The notes under the pieces: model-generated | The model's database searches: none | The model's input: only the letters and a program-made list of their open reading frames with translations | What the model was told of the DNA's origin: nothing | In this document: one piece after another, positions 1 to 7,155 of the stretch | Numbering within the stretch: position 1 is the first letter of the stretch | Layout of the letters: each line of letters starts with the position of its first letter | From: Massilia sp. UBA2604 | GTDB taxonomy: Bacteria > Pseudomonadota > Gammaproteobacteria > Burkholderiales > Burkholderiaceae_D | Length of the DNA stretch: 8,615 bases | Direction: 5' to 3' | NCBI GenBank assembly: GCA_002339265.1 | Contig: DDKG01000370.1 | Location: 1 to 8,615 of the forward strand | Program-made: the position numbers and the translations under genes

Positions 1-1
1 G

Positions 2-1150
2 CTGCCGGCGCTGATGCGCGCCATCGTCGCCTGCGGCTGGTACGGCATCCAGACCTGGTTCGGCGGCAGCATGATCTATACCTTGCTGGGCGTGATGAAC
101 GGCGCCCCGATCGGCGGCGAAGCCCTGGGCTGGCTCGGCATCAACCTGGCGCAGCTGCTGTGCTTCCTGGCGTTCTGGGCGATCCAGCTGTACTTCGTGG
201 TGCATGGCATGGAATCGATCCGCCAGCTCGAGACCTGGACCGCGCCCTTGAAGATCGCGATCTGCTTCGTGCTGCTGTGGTGGGTCCACGATAAAGCCGG
301 CGGTTTCGGTCCGCTGCTCGAGCAGCGTTCGCAGTTCGTGCCGGGCGGGCTGAAGGAAGGGCAGTTCTGGTCCACCTTCTGGCCGTCGCTGACCGCCATG
401 ATCGGCTTCTGGGCGACGCTCGCATTGAACATCCCCGACTTCACCCGCTTCGCCAAGTCGCAGCGCGACCAGGTGGTCGGCCAGACCGTCGGCCTGCCGC
501 TGCCGATGGGGTTATTGGCGGCGCTGGCGGTGATCGTCACCTCGGCCACCGTGGTCCTGTACGGCAAGGCGCTGTGGGACCCGGTCGACCTGGCCAGCCG
601 CATGACCGGCATCGCGGTGCTGGTGGCGCTGATCGTGCTGCTGGTGGATACGGTCAGCGTCAACCTGGCGGCCAACCTGGTCGGGCCGGCCTACGATTTC
701 TCGGCGCTGGCGCCGCGCCGCATCAGCTACCGCACGGGCGGCTACATCACGGCCGGGCTGGCGTTGGTCATGATGCCGTGGAAGATCCTGGAGTCGACCC
801 AGAACTACATCATGACCTGGCTGGTCGGCTACTCGGCCTTGCTGGGGCCGATCGCCGGCGTGCTGGTGGTCGACTACTACCTGGTGCGCAAGACCGCGCT
901 CGACGTCGACCAGCTGTATCGCCACGATGGCATTTATTCATATGGGGATGGCTGGAACAAGGTGGCCCTGGCGGCCTTCGTGCTGGGCGTGCTGCCCAAC
1001 ATCCCGGGCTTCCTGAACGCCGCCTTCCCGGCCAGCTTCCCCAATGTCAGCGACGCCTTCAAGACGATTTACACGTATGCGTGGTTCGTCGGCGTCGCGA
1101 TCGCCGCCGTGGTCTACGGCTTCATGATGAAGGGGCGGGGCGCGAGATGA
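2..1150 (+). CDS. NCS1-family nucleobase/allantoin/hydantoin:cation symporter, 5'-truncated
   Basis: This is a membrane permease that should import a purine-derived compound such as allantoin, urate, hydantoin or a nucleobase with a cation. The reading frame is open to the window edge (first full codon at base 2), so roughly the first 100 residues of a family usually 480-500 long are missing. The ATG at 14 lies inside a conserved helix and is not the real start. Mhp1/PucI-type features are visible: the TM3 signature GWYGIQTW (bases 35-58, giving the substrate-stacking Trp and the Gln four residues later), the TM6 signature GFWATLALNIPDFTRF with the second substrate Trp, and an NLAANLVGPAYDFS segment in TM8 with the expected Asn. 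Many hydrophobic helices follow, ending in a basic tail. The stop overlaps the next start (ATGA), so permease and AraC regulator are probably co-translated. Family assignment is firm. The substrate is inferred from the ureide genes nearby. Confidence 0.93.
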   Translation: MPALMRAIVACGWYGIQTWFGGSMIYTLLGVMNGAPIGGEALGWLGINLAQLLCFLAFWAIQLYFVVHGMESIRQLETWTAPLKIAICFVLLWWVHDKAGGFGPLLEQRSQFVPGGLKEGQFWSTFWPSLTAMIGFWATLALNIPDFTRFAKSQRDQVVGQTVGLPLPMGLLAALAVIVTSATVVLYGKALWDPVDLASRMTGIAVLVALIVLLVDTVSVNLAANLVGPAYDFSALAPRRISYRTGGYITAGLALVMMPWKILESTQNYIMTWLVGYSALLGPIAGVLVVDYYLVRKTALDVDQLYRHDGIYSYGDGWNKVALAAFVLGVLPNIPGFLNAAFPASFPNVSDAFKTIYTYAWFVGVAIAAVVYGFMMKGRGAR

Positions 1151-1983
1151 CGGTGCGCTTCCGCCCTGGACAATTCTATGGCGTGCGGCATGACCGCACC
1201 CAGGGCGGAATCTTCGAACTCGGCGTGCTGGAGGCGACCGCGCCCGAGCACGACGTCCACCTGCACCTGCACGAGGAAGCGCATTTCGTGCTGGTGCTGG
1301 CCGGGACCTATATCTCGAGCGCCCATGGCGCGCCAAGCATGGCGCCGGCGCCGGCGCTGGTCTACAACCCGCCCGGCACGGTGCACCGCGACCGCTTCCT
1401 GGGCGGGAAGGGGCGCTTCATGACGATCTCGATCGAGCCGGCGCGCCTCGATGCCGGCGACGCGCTGCGCCGCATCCCGGCCTGCGCCAGCTATCTTCAG
1501 CAGGCAGCCTGCCTGCGGACCGCATTTTCGCTCGCCCGTGGCATGCAAGGGCAGCCGGATTCCTTCCTGCTCGAAGCGGGCGTGTGGGAGTTGCTCGCCC
1601 ATACCGACATGCGGCCCGGCGTCGCAGTGCGCCAGCCGCCGTCGTGGATGCGCCACGCCTATGGCGCCGTGATGGATGGCGCCGTGGACCCCGGCCTGTC
1701 GATCGCCGACGTCGCGGCCAGCAGCGGCGTGCATCCGGTGCACCTGGCGCGCGTGTTCCGCGAGCTGTTCGGCTGTTCGCCCGGAGAACTGCTGCGCTGG
1801 CGCCGCATCGAACGCGCCTGCGCCATGCTGCGTGAGCAGGGCCGCAGCGTGGCCGAGATCGCGCTGGACGCCGGCTTCGTCGACCAGAGCCATATGAGCC
1901 ACGCCTTTCGCCAGCGTTTCGGCATGCCGCCCGGCGCCTGGCGGCGCCGGATGTTTGATGGATACAAGACGGCGCCTGAATGA
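1147..1983 (+). CDS. AraC-family transcriptional regulator with N-terminal cupin
   Basis: This is a 278-residue DNA-binding regulator, a usual length for cupin-AraC proteins. Residues about 20-100 form a cupin-like sensor with a His-rich strand (HLHLHEEAHF near 38-47, then a Gly turn at 53) and NPPGTVHRD near 74-82, like the AraC_binding ligand pocket. Residues about 183-270 hold the paired helix-turn-helix domain: SIADVAASSGVHPVHLARVF (HTH1, about 185-204) and SVAEIALDAGFVDQSHMSHA (HTH2, about 234-253), followed by the typical RFGMPPGAWRR end. The start is the ATG overlapping the permease stop, with G-rich Shine-Dalgarno sequence at 1131-1140. The frame is open further upstream, but that part is antisense-like shadow of the permease. 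The position suggests it senses the permease substrate or a derivative and controls this transport unit. The ligand cannot be read from the sequence. Confidence 0.92.
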   Translation: MTVRFRPGQFYGVRHDRTQGGIFELGVLEATAPEHDVHLHLHEEAHFVLVLAGTYISSAHGAPSMAPAPALVYNPPGTVHRDRFLGGKGRFMTISIEPARLDAGDALRRIPACASYLQQAACLRTAFSLARGMQGQPDSFLLEAGVWELLAHTDMRPGVAVRQPPSWMRHAYGAVMDGAVDPGLSIADVAASSGVHPVHLARVFRELFGCSPGELLRWRRIERACAMLREQGRSVAEIALDAGFVDQSHMSHAFRQRFGMPPGAWRRRMFDGYKTAPE

Positions 1984-2020
1984 CCTAGCTAGACTGGTGT
2001 TTTTCCTGACGGGGGGATGC

Positions 2021-3058
2021 ATGTCCAGATATGCGATTGCCTTGGCCTTGCTGCTGGCGGCGGCCGGCGCCGGCGCCGCGGACTTAGAGGCTGTCACGAG
2101 CGAGATCAAGGCCGGCAACTTCAAGCAGATCACCAGCGTGCTGGTGTCACGCCACGGCAAGGTGCTGTACGAGCAGTACTTCGACGGCGAAGGCGCGCAG
2201 GGGCTGCGCAATACGCGTTCGGTGACCAAGACCGTGGGCGGCATGCTGGTCGGGGCGGCCGTTGAGCGCAAGCTGCTCACGGTCGATGCGCCGGTGCTGC
2301 CCTTCTTCCAGGACAAGCAGCCGGTCGCGAATCCCGATCCGCGCAAGGACCGCATCACGGTCGAAGACCTGCTCACCATGAGCGCCATCGTCGAATGCGA
2401 CGATTTCAACGAGTTCTCGCGCGGGCATGAGGAGCGCATGTACCTGATCGAGGACTGGAGCCGCTTCTACCTCGACCTGCCGGTGCGCGGCTTCCCGGAA
2501 TGGACGCCGCCTCCCGACAAGCAGCCCTACGGCCGCGCCTTCAGCTACTGCACCGCGGGCACGGCCCTGATCGCGCCGCTGCTGGAGCGCGCCACCGGAC
2601 GCAGCGTGCAGGACTTCGCCGACGAAGTGCTGTTCAAGCCGCTCGGCATCGAACCGGTCAAGTGGCAGGTGCAGCCTTCCGGGTCGGCGATGACCGGCGG
2701 GAGCCTGAGCCTGCGCAGCCGCGACCTGTGGAAACTGGGGCAGCTCTACCTGAACGGCGGTAAGTGGGCCGGCAAGCAGGTGCTGCCTCAGGCCTGGGTC
2801 GAGCGCTCGATCAAGCCGCATGCGCAGGTGCGCGAAGGCGTCGACTACGGCTACCTGTGGTGGCTGCAGCCTTTCACGGTGGGCGACAGGAAGGTGGCCA
2901 CCTATGCGATGTCGGGCCTGGGCGGCAACAAAGTCTATGTGCTGCCGGAGTGGGATACGGTGGTAGTCATCACCACCACCAATTTCCGTGTGCCGGGGCC
3001 GCATCCGCTGACCGAAAAGCTGCTCACGACGCTGATCCTGCCGGCAGTGCAACCGTAG
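2021..3058 (+). CDS. Secreted serine hydrolase, class C beta-lactamase-like family
   Basis: This is a 345-residue protein of the beta-lactamase/DD-peptidase-like serine hydrolase family. A signal peptide is clear: MSRY, then a hydrophobic run to about residue 16, with likely cleavage after AGAGA at 19. No lipobox cysteine is seen, so the product should be periplasmic or secreted. The catalytic SxxK is SVTK at 67-70 (RNTRSVTK). The second motif is Y176-C-T178 in FSYCTAG, where many relatives have YxN or YxS. The third box is MSGLGGN at 297-303, in place of a KTG. The ATG at 2021 was chosen because it starts the signal peptide and follows GGGGGG at 2011-2016. An in-frame ATG at 1955 would overlap the AraC gene and add a non-signal leader. 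The start lies 37 nt after the AraC stop, so it may be in the same unit. The substrate is unknown. Esterase, amidase or peptidase activity are all possible, and nothing shows it acts on antibiotics. Confidence 0.9.
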   Translation: MSRYAIALALLLAAAGAGAADLEAVTSEIKAGNFKQITSVLVSRHGKVLYEQYFDGEGAQGLRNTRSVTKTVGGMLVGAAVERKLLTVDAPVLPFFQDKQPVANPDPRKDRITVEDLLTMSAIVECDDFNEFSRGHEERMYLIEDWSRFYLDLPVRGFPEWTPPPDKQPYGRAFSYCTAGTALIAPLLERATGRSVQDFADEVLFKPLGIEPVKWQVQPSGSAMTGGSLSLRSRDLWKLGQLYLNGGKWAGKQVLPQAWVERSIKPHAQVREGVDYGYLWWLQPFTVGDRKVATYAMSGLGGNKVYVLPEWDTVVVITTTNFRVPGPHPLTEKLLTTLILPAVQP

Positions 3059-3059
3059 G

Positions 3060-3080
3060 GTGGGCGGGTACCCCGCCCAC
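3060..3080. terminator. GC-rich hairpin filling a convergent gap; candidate bidirectional terminator or dispersed repeat
   Basis: A perfect 9-bp stem (GTGGGCGGG at 3060-3068 with CCCGCCCAC at 3072-3080) closes a 3-nt loop. It occupies nearly all of the 26 nt between the stop of the serine hydrolase gene (+) and the stop of the uraD-allC gene (-). The position fits a shared terminator. There is no T-tract on either side, so a classical intrinsic terminator is not proven. The flanks (GTAGGG before, ACGCG after) look like a short dispersed hairpin that, from memory, recurs in related genomes. This was not checked. Confidence 0.5.
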
Positions 3081-3084
3081 GCGT

Positions 3085-4839
3085 TCAAACCAAGCGTGGA
3101 AGGGTGTGGAAGAAGTCGAGCAGCACCTGCCCCGCGATCTCGGCATCGTCGGCGGTCATGGTCTCGAGCGGATTGTGGCTGATGCCGCCGTTGCCGCAGC
3201 GGACGAACAGCATCGCGACCGGGCTCAGCTGCGCCATGCGCATCGCATCGTGGCCGGCGCCCGACGGTAAATCGAAGGATGGCAGGCCGGCGCGTTCGAC
3301 CGCGGCTCCCAGCTGCGCCATCAGCCGCGGCGCGCAGGGCACGGCGTCGATCTCGAGCAGCTTCCAGACCTTTTCCTGGATCCCGCGCCGCCCACAGATG
3401 GCGCTCATGCCGGCCAAAATATCGTCGACCGCCGCCAGCCGGGTTGCATCGTCGGCGGCGCGGATGTCGAGCGATAGCCGGCAGGCGCCGGGCACCACAT
3501 TGACCGAGCCGGCCGGCACGTCCAGCTGGCCCACCGTGCCCACCAGCGAGGCGGGTCCGCTACAGCGGCTTTCGACCAGCAACACGATCTCGGCCGCGGC
3601 GGCCGCCGCATCGCGCCGCATGCCCATCGGCGTGGTGCCGGCGTGGCTGGCTACTCCCTTCAATTCGACCAGGTAGCGCGAGCTGCCCGCGATCGCGCTC
3701 ACCACGCCCAGCGGCAGGCCGCGTTCGAGCAGCACCGGCCCCTGCTCGATATGCACTTCGACGAAGCCGAGCACCGTGGCGGGATCGCGCACGATGGCGG
3801 GAATGGCTGACGGATCGTGGCCGGCCGCAGCCAGCGCGTCGCGCATCACGATGTCGTCGGCGTCGCGCGCATCGAGCAAGGCCGGGTCGAAGCCGCCGGC
3901 CACCGCGCTGCTGCCGAGGAAGGTGCTGCGATAGCGCACGCCTTCCTCTTCGGCGAAGGCGATTACTTCCAGCTCGTAGGGCAGGCGTTCGCCGCGTTCA
4001 TGCAGCCGGCCGACCAGCGCGATGGACAGCAGGATGCCGAGCCGGCCGTCGTACTTGCCGCCATTGCGCACGGTGTCGTAGTGCGAGCCGGTGATCAAGG
4101 TCTGCGCGCCGGGCCGCGCGGCGGCATAGCGGCCGACCACGTTGCCGACCGCATCGATGTGGACCGCCATGCCGGCGTCGCGCATCCAGCCGGCGATCGT
4201 CGCGGCGGTGCGCTGGTGGGCCGGCGTCATGTAGGCGCAGGTCAGGTCATTTTCGCTGTCGCTGATGGCGCCGAGGGTCTCGCACCAGTCCATCACGGTG
4301 GCGCCGATCGAAGGTTCGACGCCCAGCAGGGCATTGAGGCGGATCTCGGCGATGCGGTGCACCTGGCGCAGCGCTTCGCGCAGCTCGTCATCTAGCGCGT
4401 TGTCGAGGCGGCGTACGAAGGCGTCGATGATGCTTTGCCGCGCCAGGCCGCGCCCCGTCGGGCCTTTCACGGCAAGGATGAAGGGGAAGCCGAAGCGCTC
4501 GTTGTACTGGGCATTGAGCGTGTGCAGCCGGGCGTATTCCTCGGGCGTGCAGCGATCCAGGCCGGAACTGGCCTGCTCGCCGGTCGATTCCGCCGTCAGC
4601 TCGCCGGCGATGGCGGCCTTGCCGGCCAGCTCGGGGTGGGCGCGCAGCAGCGACAGCCGCTCGTTGTCGGTCGCGTCGTCGACCGCCGCCTGCAAGGCCA
4701 GCTTGAGCGCCGCCAGGCCATGGAAGGGACGGGCCGTGGCGGCGCGCGTCGCGATCCAGGGTGAATGTTCGTAGATGCCAGCGAGCGCCGCGGTGAAGGC
4801 ATTGGCATCGAGTTCGTTCAGCTCCTGGATCGTCGGCAT
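3085..4839 (-). CDS. uraD-allC: OHCU decarboxylase / allantoate amidohydrolase fusion protein
   Basis: This 584-residue protein joins two purine-catabolic enzymes. Residues about 1-172 are OHCU decarboxylase (UraD), which turns 2-oxo-4-hydroxy-4-carboxy-5-ureidoimidazoline into S-allantoin. The active-site RAHPELAGK is present (His68, Glu70), as are STGEQASSGL (Glu88, Gln89) and the NERFGFPFILAVKG core at 113-126. Residues about 183-582 form an M20 amidohydrolase of the AllC/HyuC type, expected to split allantoate to ureidoglycine (then ureidoglycolate), ammonia and CO2. All five metal ligands are visible: H253 in GSHYDTV, D264 in KYDGRLG, E299 or its neighbour in AEEEGVRY (296-303), H363 in VEVHIEQGP and H556 in SHNPLE. 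The junction is near bases 4290-4325. The start has AGGAG seven nt away (4846-4850), inside the end of the LysR gene. Both halves are full length with no sign of decay. The product should be cytoplasmic. The upstream LysR is 3 nt away, so they form one unit. Confidence 0.95.
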   Translation of the reverse strand: MPTIQELNELDANAFTAALAGIYEHSPWIATRAATARPFHGLAALKLALQAAVDDATDNERLSLLRAHPELAGKAAIAGELTAESTGEQASSGLDRCTPEEYARLHTLNAQYNERFGFPFILAVKGPTGRGLARQSIIDAFVRRLDNALDDELREALRQVHRIAEIRLNALLGVEPSIGATVMDWCETLGAISDSENDLTCAYMTPAHQRTAATIAGWMRDAGMAVHIDAVGNVVGRYAAARPGAQTLITGSHYDTVRNGGKYDGRLGILLSIALVGRLHERGERLPYELEVIAFAEEEGVRYRSTFLGSSAVAGGFDPALLDARDADDIVMRDALAAAGHDPSAIPAIVRDPATVLGFVEVHIEQGPVLLERGLPLGVVSAIAGSSRYLVELKGVASHAGTTPMGMRRDAAAAAAEIVLLVESRCSGPASLVGTVGQLDVPAGSVNVVPGACRLSLDIRAADDATRLAAVDDILAGMSAICGRRGIQEKVWKLLEIDAVPCAPRLMAQLGAAVERAGLPSFDLPSGAGHDAMRMAQLSPVAMLFVRCGNGGISHNPLETMTADDAEIAGQVLLDFFHTLPRLV

Positions 4840-4842
4840 CGT

Positions 4843-5781
4843 CTACTCCTGTATGAGTGCCCTTGCCGCGCTGCTCACCTGGTCGCGCAGCCATTTGTGT
4901 TCGGTCGACTGGTGCACGCGCTGGTGCCACAGCTGGTAGAAGCGCATCGGCGGAAACTTGACCGGCACCGTGAAGCTTTTCAGCGGCAGCGTCTTTTCGA
5001 AGGCGCGGATGAACTGGCGGCCGGTGGTCAGCACCAGGTCGCTCTGGGTCAGCATATACGGGATCACGCCGAAATAGGGCGACTCCACCGCCACCCGGCG
5101 CTGCAGGCCGTGGCGCTCCAGGTAGGCATCGATCACCCCATGGTAGCCAGGCAGCATCTGGGTAGGAGCGACGTGGGGCAGGTCGAGGTAGTCCTCGAGC
5201 GTCATCGCGTCGGATGCCGTGCGCCGGGCGTACGGGCTGTCGGCGCGCATGGTGCAGATGATCGGGTCCTCGAACAGCTTGGACATGTGCAGGTGGGCAG
5301 GCGGCTCGTCCCAGTTGGCGATGACCAGGTCCATGTCGCCGTCGGACAGCATGCGCAGGTAGTCAAGGCCGGGGCCGAGGGCGTGGATGATCACCTTGCT
5401 GCCCGGTGAGCCGCGCCGCAGCAGCGCCACCACGTTCGGCAGGAAGCGCGCGTCGAGGTAGTCGGGGGCGGCGATGTGGAAGGTGCGCGCCGCCTGCTCG
5501 GGCACGAAGGGCGCCTTGCGCACGAACAGGCTCTCGGCCTCGTCGAGGATGCGCTTGGCCGGTTTCAGCAGGCTCTCGCCGTGCTGGGTCGGCACCATGC
5601 CGCGCGCGCCGCGCACCAGCAGCGGGTCGCCGGTCAGCTCGCGGAGTTTACGCAGCGAGGCCGAGATCGAGGGCTGCGGCTGGTTCAGCTTGAGCGCGAC
5701 CCGCGAGACGTTCTTCTCCACCAGCAGCAGGTAGAGGATGCGGATCAGGTGCAGGTCGAGGTTGCGGGGCAGGCTGGACAT
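4843..5781 (-). CDS. LysR-type transcriptional regulator
   Basis: This is a 312-residue LysR-type regulator, the family's usual length. The N-terminal winged HTH starts with NLDLHLIRILYLL (7-19), followed by VSRVALKLNQPQPSISASL (25-43) and KLRELTGDPLLVRGARGMVP (45-64), the recognition helix and wing. The style resembles the NodD/PcaQ branch. Residues about 98-300 form the effector-binding domain (FHIAAPDYLDARFLPNVVALL onwards). The ATG at 5781 puts the HTH at the normal distance. A TTG at 5811 would add ten residues but has no ribosome site. No strong Shine-Dalgarno precedes the ATG either. It is the first gene of the unit carrying uraD-allC and is divergent from puuD, so the standard inference is that it controls puuD and possibly its own unit in response to urate or a ureide. 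The effector is not known from sequence. Confidence 0.92.
   Translation of the reverse strand: MSSLPRNLDLHLIRILYLLLVEKNVSRVALKLNQPQPSISASLRKLRELTGDPLLVRGARGMVPTQHGESLLKPAKRILDEAESLFVRKAPFVPEQAARTFHIAAPDYLDARFLPNVVALLRRGSPGSKVIIHALGPGLDYLRMLSDGDMDLVIANWDEPPAHLHMSKLFEDPIICTMRADSPYARRTASDAMTLEDYLDLPHVAPTQMLPGYHGVIDAYLERHGLQRRVAVESPYFGVIPYMLTQSDLVLTTGRQFIRAFEKTLPLKSFTVPVKFPPMRFYQLWHQRVHQSTEHKWLRDQVSSAARALIQE
4846..4850 (-). promoter_or_regulatory. Ribosome binding site of uraD-allC inside the LysR 3' end
   Basis: On the minus strand AGGAG ends 6 nt before the uraD-allC ATG, and its bases are the final coding bases of the LysR gene just ahead of the TAG stop (4843-4845). It fixes the fusion start at 4839 and points to translational coupling between the two genes. 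Confidence 0.75.
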
Positions 5782-5801
5782 CGCAGGCGGCCGGGGTGGC
5801 A

Positions 5802-5832
5802 CGTATATCAAGGAGGATATGTCGAATATACG
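5802..5832. promoter_or_regulatory. Nested dyads, candidate LysR operator
   Basis: Two inverted repeats are nested here: CGTATA (5802-5807) with TATACG (5827-5832), and ATATC (5805-5809) with GATAT (5816-5820). The two dyads have different centres. Neither gives an exact T-N11-A core, so assignment as a LysR site rests on position between divergent genes and on symmetry. The LysR-proximal location fits an autoregulatory site. Confidence 0.4.
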
Positions 5833-5900
5833 CTAAATTTCATGTCACAGAAATTGGAATCGGCGTATCTTCGATTCATCTCAGCCGCACCGCGTTCACA

Positions 5901-5905
5901 AGGGA
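5901..5905 (+). promoter_or_regulatory. Ribosome binding site deciding the puuD start
   Basis: AGGGA lies 5 nt before the ATG at 5911. It favours this start over the in-frame ATG at 5842, which has no ribosome site and would add 23 polar residues absent from the family. Confidence 0.65.
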
Positions 5906-5910
5906 AGCCC

Positions 5911-7155
5911 ATGTTCGACACCGGATACCTGGCACCATATGTTTTGGAGTGGTTCAACCTGCTGCTGCGCTGGCTGCACATCATCACCGGCATCGCCTGG
6001 ATCGGCGCCTCCTTCTATTTCGTCTGGCTCGACAACACCATCAAGCCGCCGGCGCCGGGCTCCGAGCTGGAACGCGAGGGCGTGTCCGGCGAACTATGGG
6101 CGGTGCATGGCGGCGGCTTCTACAACCCGCAGAAGTACCTGGTGGCGCCCGCCGAGCTGCCGCCGGAGCTGCACTGGTTCAAATGGGAAGCCTATTCCAC
6201 CTGGATCTCTGGCTTCGCGCTGCTGGTCGTCGTCTACTACCTGAACGCGAAGGCGATGATGGTCGATCGCAGCGTGGCCGACCTTTCGAGTTGGCAGGCG
6301 ATCGGCATCGGCATCGGCAGCCTGGTGGTGGGCTGGATCGTCTACGACCTGCTGTGCAGGTCAAGGCTGGTGCAGCACCAGCTGGCGTTCGGCGCCACGA
6401 TCTGGCTGCTGCTGGTCGGCAGCAGCTGGGTGCTCACCCACCTGCTCAGCGGACGCGCCGCCTACCTGCACGTGGGCGCGATGATCGGCACCATCATGGT
6501 GGCCAATGTGGCGATGCTGATCATTCCCGGCCAGCGCAAGATGGTGAACGCCATGCTGGCGGGCGACAAGCCCGACCCGCGCCATGGCATCAAGGCCAAG
6601 CAGCGCAGCGTCCACAATAACTATTTCACCTTGCCGGTGCTGTTCATCATGATCAGCAACCACTATGCGATGACCTACAGCCATCCGCATGCCTGGGCCG
6701 TGCTGGGCGCGATCATGCTGGCCGGGGTGTTGATCCGCCACTTCTTCAACCTGCGCCACAAGGGACGCATCGAATGGCGTTATCCGGCCGCGGGCGTGGC
6801 GCTGCTGCTGGCGCTGGCGGTCGTGCTGGCGCCGGCGCCGCGCACGCCCGCCGATCCAACGGCCACTGCGCAGCTGGACGCCGCCGCCCGCTTTGCCCAG
6901 GTGCGCACGATCATGGAGCAGCGCTGCGTGTCCTGCCACGCCCAGCAGCCGACCCAGGCCGGATTCGCGGCGGCGCCGGGCGGCGTGATGCTGCACACGC
7001 CGGAACTGGTGAGCCAGCATGCGGCCCGCATCTACCAGCAGACGGTGCAACTGAAGGCCATGCCGCTGGCGAATCTCACCCACATGACCGATGCCGAACG
7101 CGCCCAGGTGGGGGCCTGGTTCGAAGCCGGCGCAGTCACAGGAAAGGCACCATGA
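5911..7155 (+). CDS. puuD: Membrane-bound cytochrome-c urate oxidase (urate hydroxylase) PuuD
   Basis: This 414-residue protein oxidises urate to 5-hydroxyisourate at the cytoplasmic membrane, passing electrons to its own c-type haem instead of making hydrogen peroxide as soluble uricase does. That role is known for the PuuD family. About eight membrane helices are seen (roughly 13-38, 96-112, 130-148, 156-178, 184-206, 239-255, 262-278, 293-308) with family-like segments WLHIITGIAWIGASFYFVWL, AVHGGGFYNPQKY and SVHNNYFTLPVLF carrying conserved His residues. The C-terminal cytochrome c domain (about 322-408) has C339-V-S-C342-H343 for haem and a likely axial Met384 in KAMPLANL. The start at 5911 is backed by AGGGA at 5901-5905. 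The stop overlaps the next start by 4 nt (ATGA). Divergence from the LysR gene makes that regulator its likely controller. The product needs hydroxyisourate hydrolase next, which is not in the window. Confidence 0.95.
   Translation: MFDTGYLAPYVLEWFNLLLRWLHIITGIAWIGASFYFVWLDNTIKPPAPGSELEREGVSGELWAVHGGGFYNPQKYLVAPAELPPELHWFKWEAYSTWISGFALLVVVYYLNAKAMMVDRSVADLSSWQAIGIGIGSLVVGWIVYDLLCRSRLVQHQLAFGATIWLLLVGSSWVLTHLLSGRAAYLHVGAMIGTIMVANVAMLIIPGQRKMVNAMLAGDKPDPRHGIKAKQRSVHNNYFTLPVLFIMISNHYAMTYSHPHAWAVLGAIMLAGVLIRHFFNLRHKGRIEWRYPAAGVALLLALAVVLAPAPRTPADPTATAQLDAAARFAQVRTIMEQRCVSCHAQQPTQAGFAAAPGGVMLHTPELVSQHAARIYQQTVQLKAMPLANLTHMTDAERAQVGAWFEAGAVTGKAP

Larger units (their letters stand above)
5782..5910. 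promoter_or_regulatory. Divergent LysR/puuD intergenic regulatory region
   Basis: This gap of about 130 nt separates the LysR start (minus) from the puuD start (plus) and is clearly more AT-rich than its surroundings between 5802 and 5880. It must hold the promoters of both units and probably the LysR operator. Dyads lie at 5802-5832 (separate entry). No convincing -35/-10 pair could be picked by eye on either strand, so no promoter is placed. The AGGGA at 5901-5905 is the puuD ribosome site. Confidence 0.6.

Noticed and set aside
1955..2020. Earlier ATG at 1955 for the serine hydrolase
   Set aside because: It lies inside the AraC gene and would bury the signal peptide behind 22 extra residues.
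1114..2439. 441-codon minus-strand open frame under the AraC and hydrolase genes
   Set aside because: It is low-complexity, rich in Arg, Ala, His and Gln with no family pattern, and is opposite two well-supported genes. It is a GC-rich shadow.
2147..3088. 313-codon minus-strand open frame under the serine hydrolase
   Set aside because: Its translation mirrors the hydrolase third-position bias and has no recognisable motif, while the plus strand has a signal peptide and SxxK.
4765..5409. 214-codon plus-strand open frame under the LysR gene
   Set aside because: Composition is rich in Val, Gln, His and Arg with no domain, and the opposite strand encodes a clear LysR protein.
5782..5811. TTG start at 5811 for the LysR gene
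   Set aside because: It would add ten residues that are not typical of the family, and no ribosome site precedes it on the minus strand.
5811..5836. AGGAGG followed by a five-codon plus-strand mini-ORF (ATG at 5819)
   Set aside because: The spacing between AGGAGG and ATG is only 2 nt and the peptide is too short to call a leader. The AGGAGG is more likely part of the dyad region or chance.
5476..5910. Long N-terminal extension of puuD, or a start at the in-frame ATG 5842
   Set aside because: The extension runs through the LysR gene and the divergent gap. The ATG at 5842 has no ribosome site, whereas 5911 has AGGGA and matches the family's N-terminus.
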